From: JALSIF01 sp026981635 [NCBI: bacterium]
GTDB taxonomy: Bacteria > 4484-113 > JALSIF01
Direction of reading: 5' to 3'
DNA length: 5,140 nt
Assembly (NCBI GenBank): GCA_026981635.1
Contig: JALSIF010000049.1
Coordinates: 1 to 5,140 of the forward strand
The notes under the pieces are model-generated. The model was not told where the DNA came from. It saw only the letters and a list, made by a program, of their open reading frames with translations, and did no database searches. This document shows, piece after piece, positions 4,454 to 5,140 of this stretch; within the stretch, counting starts at the first letter, position 1, and each line of letters opens with the position of its first letter. A program made the translations under genes and the position numbers.

Positions 4454-5140
4454 TCGAGGGGGAAGGTGCGGGGGCGGGTGGCGTCCACCGCAAAGTAGAT
4501 CACCACCTGCTTCACCGAGCGAACGTAGCGGGCGGCGCCAAACTCCTGCTCCATCTTTGGGGTGGTGGGGTTTTCCACCACCTCGGGACGGTTGTAGCGC
4601 AGGTCCATCAGCCAGACCGGGCGCAGAGTATTGCTGGATCGGTGGAGGACGTAGCCCAGGCGCATGTTAAACAGGGTCATCAGGGGGGGCTCCCCCTTGT
4701 AGGCCTCCAGGGCCTGCTGGCGGGCGTATTTGAGGGCCAGCTCTGGGCCCATCACCCGGGTGAGCTTCTTTGAGGGGGCAAGCTTGCTGGACCAGAAGTA
4801 GCTGAAGGTGACCACCTGCTTCTTGCCGTCCAACACCACCCGGATCTGCTCGTCCAGCAGGGGCACGCCCAGAAACTGGCGGGTGAAGTCAACGATGGCC
4901 ACCTTGTCGGGGTTGTTTCTAAGGTCCACCGCCGAAACGGTGCGGATGTCCCCCTGGTCGGCCAGGGAACCGAAGTTCTCCTCCACGTACTGGCGGGCAA
5001 GCCGGAGAGCCTCCCGCTCGTCAAAGGCGTAGAGGTAGATGGGGTTGCCCTTCTCGTCCACCTCGTAGGCGGGCACCTTGTCGGGGCCGAGGACGATCTT
5101 GCGCTTGCCCACCGGCTCAATCAGATCGCGGGCTACGTGG
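4450..5140 (-). CDS. C-terminal part of a protein with a PepSY/YycI-like region, unknown role
   Basis: The frame is open from the right edge to a TGA at 4452-4450, giving 229 visible residues. A GTG at 5112 could serve as a start (220 aa), but the codons before it (ARDLIEP) run on naturally and no ribosome site precedes it. The gene therefore probably starts outside the window. Using GTG as residue 1, residues 28-48 form an amphipathic helix after a beta-hairpin (PAYEVDEKGNPIYLY). Residues 72-172 show an order of strands and helices like PepSY or YycI domains: a QFLGVP segment, a VVTFSYFW strand (100-107), a helix with ALKYARQQALEAY (126-138), then GYV and RPVWLMDLRY (164-173). In other bacteria such domains are usually extracytoplasmic and modulate peptidases or sensor kinases. 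No anchor or signal peptide is visible here because the N-terminus is missing. The family match is by pattern only and uncertain. Confidence 0.6.
   Translation of the reverse strand, partial: HVARDLIEPVGKRKIVLGPDKVPAYEVDEKGNPIYLYAFDEREALRLARQYVEENFGSLADQGDIRTVSAVDLRNNPDKVAIVDFTRQFLGVPLLDEQIRVVLDGKKQVVTFSYFWSSKLAPSKKLTRVMGPELALKYARQQALEAYKGEPPLMTLFNMRLGYVLHRSSNTLRPVWLMDLRYNRPEVVENPTTPKMEQEFGAARYVRSVKQVVIYFAVDATRPRTFPLD

Noticed and set aside
4683-4696. G7-CT-C5 hairpin
   Set aside because: It is internal to the coding sequence of the right-hand gene (a KGEPP segment) with a very short loop and no T-run. It is not a plausible terminator.

Overview
This GC-rich bacterial window holds six protein genes and no RNA gene, mobile element or CRISPR array. 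All proteins look cytoplasmic as far as they are visible, except that the outermost two run off the window and their N-termini are unseen. Dense coding, very short gaps, and proteins rich in Glu/Arg/Val with many charged residues suggest a GC-rich, possibly thermophilic bacterium. I cannot name a phylum with confidence. Five of the six stop codons are TAG, which is unusual and may be a useful genomic signature.

Layout. On the + strand: (1) the end of an unrecognised beta-rich protein (2-553, probably cut by the window edge); (2) a short RmlC-type cupin sugar epimerase homologue (580-1035); (3) a 563-residue GAF / HD-GYP protein, a predicted cyclic-di-GMP phosphodiesterase (1047-2738); (4) a HAD hydrolase of the pyrimidine 5'-nucleotidase (SDT1-like) type (2752-3426). 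Gaps of 26, 11 and 13 bases make these four a likely operon. On the - strand, converging on them: (5) an ATP-type 6-phosphofructokinase (4410-3433), preceded by (6) a protein with a PepSY/YycI-like C-terminal region that enters from the right edge (5140-4450). The two convergent genes are separated by only 6 bases, and a strong stem-loop over the tail of the HAD gene could terminate transcription from both sides.

How the genes may work together. Phosphofructokinase is housekeeping glycolysis. The + strand set pairs a nucleotide-sugar enzyme homologue, a second-messenger phosphodiesterase with a possible cyclic-nucleotide-binding GAF, and a nucleotidase. This would fit c-di-GMP control of surface polysaccharide with downstream nucleotide clean-up, but that link is inference from gene order alone. 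No clearly new multi-gene system is visible. The points most worth following are the NK...F...DE motif in the GAF domain, the substitutions around the phosphofructokinase active site, the shared terminator-like hairpin, the unknown first protein with its internal repeat, and the near-absence of Shine-Dalgarno sites.
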